Below, piece by piece: positions 23,330-24,128 of a stretch of 24,128 bases of DNA. Source of the stretch: an uncultured Acetatifactor sp. GTDB taxonomy: Bacteria > Bacillota > Clostridia > Lachnospirales > Lachnospiraceae. The first letter of the stretch is position 1. The number at the start of each line of letters is the position of its first letter. Under the pieces are notes generated by a model that saw only the letters and a program-made list of their open reading frames with translations, ran no database searches and had not been told where the DNA came from. The stretch lies in the NCBI GenBank assembly GCA_910585665.1, contig CAJUFI010000030.1, forward strand, positions 24,690-48,817, written 5' to 3'. The position numbers and the translations under genes are program-made.

Positions 23330-23697
23330 CAAAAGAAAGCGACGACGGCGAGCTTTATGAAAAATTTGACACCTTTCTGGCCGGGCATATGACCCATGGC
23401 AGATTGTCCATCGACGGCATCTTCTGTGTGACGGACAAGGTGGCTTATTACGTGATGAAAGCCTTGCGGCGCATGAACCTGAGGATTCCGGAAGACGTGC
23501 AGGTAATCGGTTTCGACGGCATCCGCCAGCTGGGGGATTTCGATTATATCTGCTCCACCATCGTCCAACCGGTGGAGGAAATGGCCCGGATAAGCGTCGG
23601 CCTTTTGTTCCAGGAGCCCTCCTCCGCCAGGCTCCACACTTATTGTCTTCCTGTCACTTATGTCTGCGGAGGGAGCACCCGGGAGCCGGCACCGTGA
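23330..23697 (+). pseudogene. Second LacI-family remnant, opposite strand
   Basis: On the plus strand from about 23330 a different LacI/GalR-type effector-domain end begins: DDGELYEKFDTFLAGHM, LSIDGIFCVTDKVAYYVMKA, IPEDVQVIGFDGI, STIVQPVEEMARISVGLLF and LPVTYVCGG, stopping at TGA 23695-23697. Only the last 120 or so residues of a normal 330-340 remain; there is no HTH, no first lobe and no plausible start. It lies back to back with the minus-strand remnant, 5' side to 5' side, so one deletion across a divergent pair would explain both truncations. The two remnants are not copies of each other. Confidence 0.78.
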
Positions 23698-23890
23698 ACA
23701 GGCGCTTCCGGAATCCCCGGACCCCTTACCCTGCGGCTTTCCGGCAGACGTTTTTGCCGCTTCCCCGCTTTCGGCCGCGCAATCGCCGTCTCTGCCGGAT
23801 ATGCGAGGCAAAGCACAGTGAACTTCTGATTCCTTTCCATGCCGATGGCAAACCCGGCTCCAGCAGCTGCAGCCCCCAAAAAAGAAAAAT
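23698..23890. other. Non-coding stretch after the LacI remnant
   Basis: I see no gene, promoter or strong hairpin in these 190 bases. The open frames on both strands have compositions typical of chance GC-rich frames. It is probably decayed flanking sequence of the neighbouring genes. Confidence 0.5.
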
Positions 23891-23929
23891 GCCAAAAAGC
23901 CAGACTGCCGTCATCAGCAGCCTGGCTTT
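23891..23929 (-). terminator. Rho-independent terminator for the gene entering from the right
   Basis: AAAGCCAG (23896-23903) pairs with CTGGCTTT (23922-23929), with an inner CTGC/GCAG pair. On the minus strand the stem is followed by TTTTTGGCATTTTTC across 23884-23898. It lies about 130 bases after the stop of the partial gene at 24061. Confidence 0.75.
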
Positions 23930-23973
23930 CCCATGCGCATAGCGCGTCTGTTTTTTCTTAGGAATTGTCGGAA

Positions 23974-24047
23974 AATAACTGATACAACTGCTTTAGAGAA
24001 AAACCCGGAAATACAAGGAAAACAGCTTTAAACTCGTATCAGTTATT
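23974..24047. repeat. 12-base perfect inverted repeat
   Basis: AATAACTGATAC (23974-23985) and GTATCAGTTATT (24036-24047) are perfect inverted copies 50 bases apart, with AT-rich sequence between. On the minus strand the second arm is followed by TTTTCC. It may be a terminator or stabilising stem for the partial gene, or the ends of a tiny mobile unit. Confidence 0.6.
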
Positions 24048-24060
24048 TGTAGACATTTCC

Positions 24061-24128
24061 TTACATAAGGTCATACTTCACCACGTCTATGCTCACGGTC
24101 CCGTCCGCGGAGAAGTAGATGCCGTCAG
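24061..24128 (-). CDS. C-terminal end of an unidentified protein (partial)
   Basis: The minus-strand frame entering from the right edge encodes DGIYFSADGTVSIDVVKYDL followed by Met and TAA (24061-24063). The alternating hydrophobic and charged residues read as a closing beta strand pair. The start lies outside the window. The end is reminiscent of carbohydrate-active enzymes in tone only; no family can be named from 22 residues. A terminator follows at 23891-23929. Confidence 0.55.
   Translation of the reverse strand, partial: DGIYFSADGTVSIDVVKYDLM

Noticed and set aside
1..24128. tRNA, rRNA, CRISPR array, intact insertion sequence or prophage genes
   Set aside because: No cloverleaf-like segments, regularly spaced repeats, transposase motifs or phage genes were seen on either strand.

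Overview
The window looks like a chromosomal stretch from a fairly high-GC member of the Firmicutes, most likely Lachnospiraceae (Clostridia). The grounds are strong AGGAGG-type ribosome binding sites, sigma-A type promoters, a glgC-glgD pair (GlgD is a Firmicutes partner subunit), orphan sugar-binding lipoproteins beside two-component kinases, and KDG kinase with KDPG aldolase. The lineage is an inference from gene content; no rRNA or marker gene is present. Coding is dense and mostly on the minus strand. I saw no tRNA, rRNA, CRISPR array or intact insertion sequence.

Layout. 1-89: tail of an unidentified plus-strand gene. 166-1018: decayed remnant of a Tet(M)-like ribosome-protection GTPase. 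1185-5093 (+): two-receiver hybrid histidine kinase plus a sugar-type binding lipoprotein, behind a textbook promoter. 5112-7942 (-): two TIM-barrel sugar isomerase/epimerases and CutC. 8072-13864 (-): OmpR-type response regulator, HAMP histidine kinase and an unknown membrane-anchored protein, then, after a structured 364-base gap, a large lipoprotein joining a repetitive beta-rich (probably propeller) domain to a solute-binding domain. 13993-14595 (-): small zinc-ribbon membrane protein. 14618-14772: hairpin-rich inverted-repeat element. 14770-16871 (-): kdgK and eda, the lower Entner-Doudoroff steps for 2-keto-3-deoxygluconate. 17019-17303: protein-like frame broken by stops. 17309-19890 (-): metallophosphoesterase and a signal-peptide-free ParB-like/BMP fusion protein. 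20158-22502 (-): glgD and glgC for ADP-glucose and glycogen synthesis, with a perfect terminator. 22639-23697: two LacI-type regulator remnants, head to head, both lacking their DNA-binding ends. 24061-24128 (-): tail of another gene.

How it fits together. Most intact genes concern sensing and using carbohydrates: two sensor kinases with orphan binding proteins and no permease genes, sugar isomerases, KDG breakdown and glycogen storage. The window also shows active decay: a resistance-type GTPase with both a truncation and an internal deletion, two regulators apparently fused by one deletion, and several hairpin-rich intergenic pieces that could be dispersed repeats. The best candidates for an undescribed system are the cytoplasmic ParB-like/BMP protein with its phosphoesterase, and the response regulator/kinase/unknown protein/propeller-lipoprotein group.
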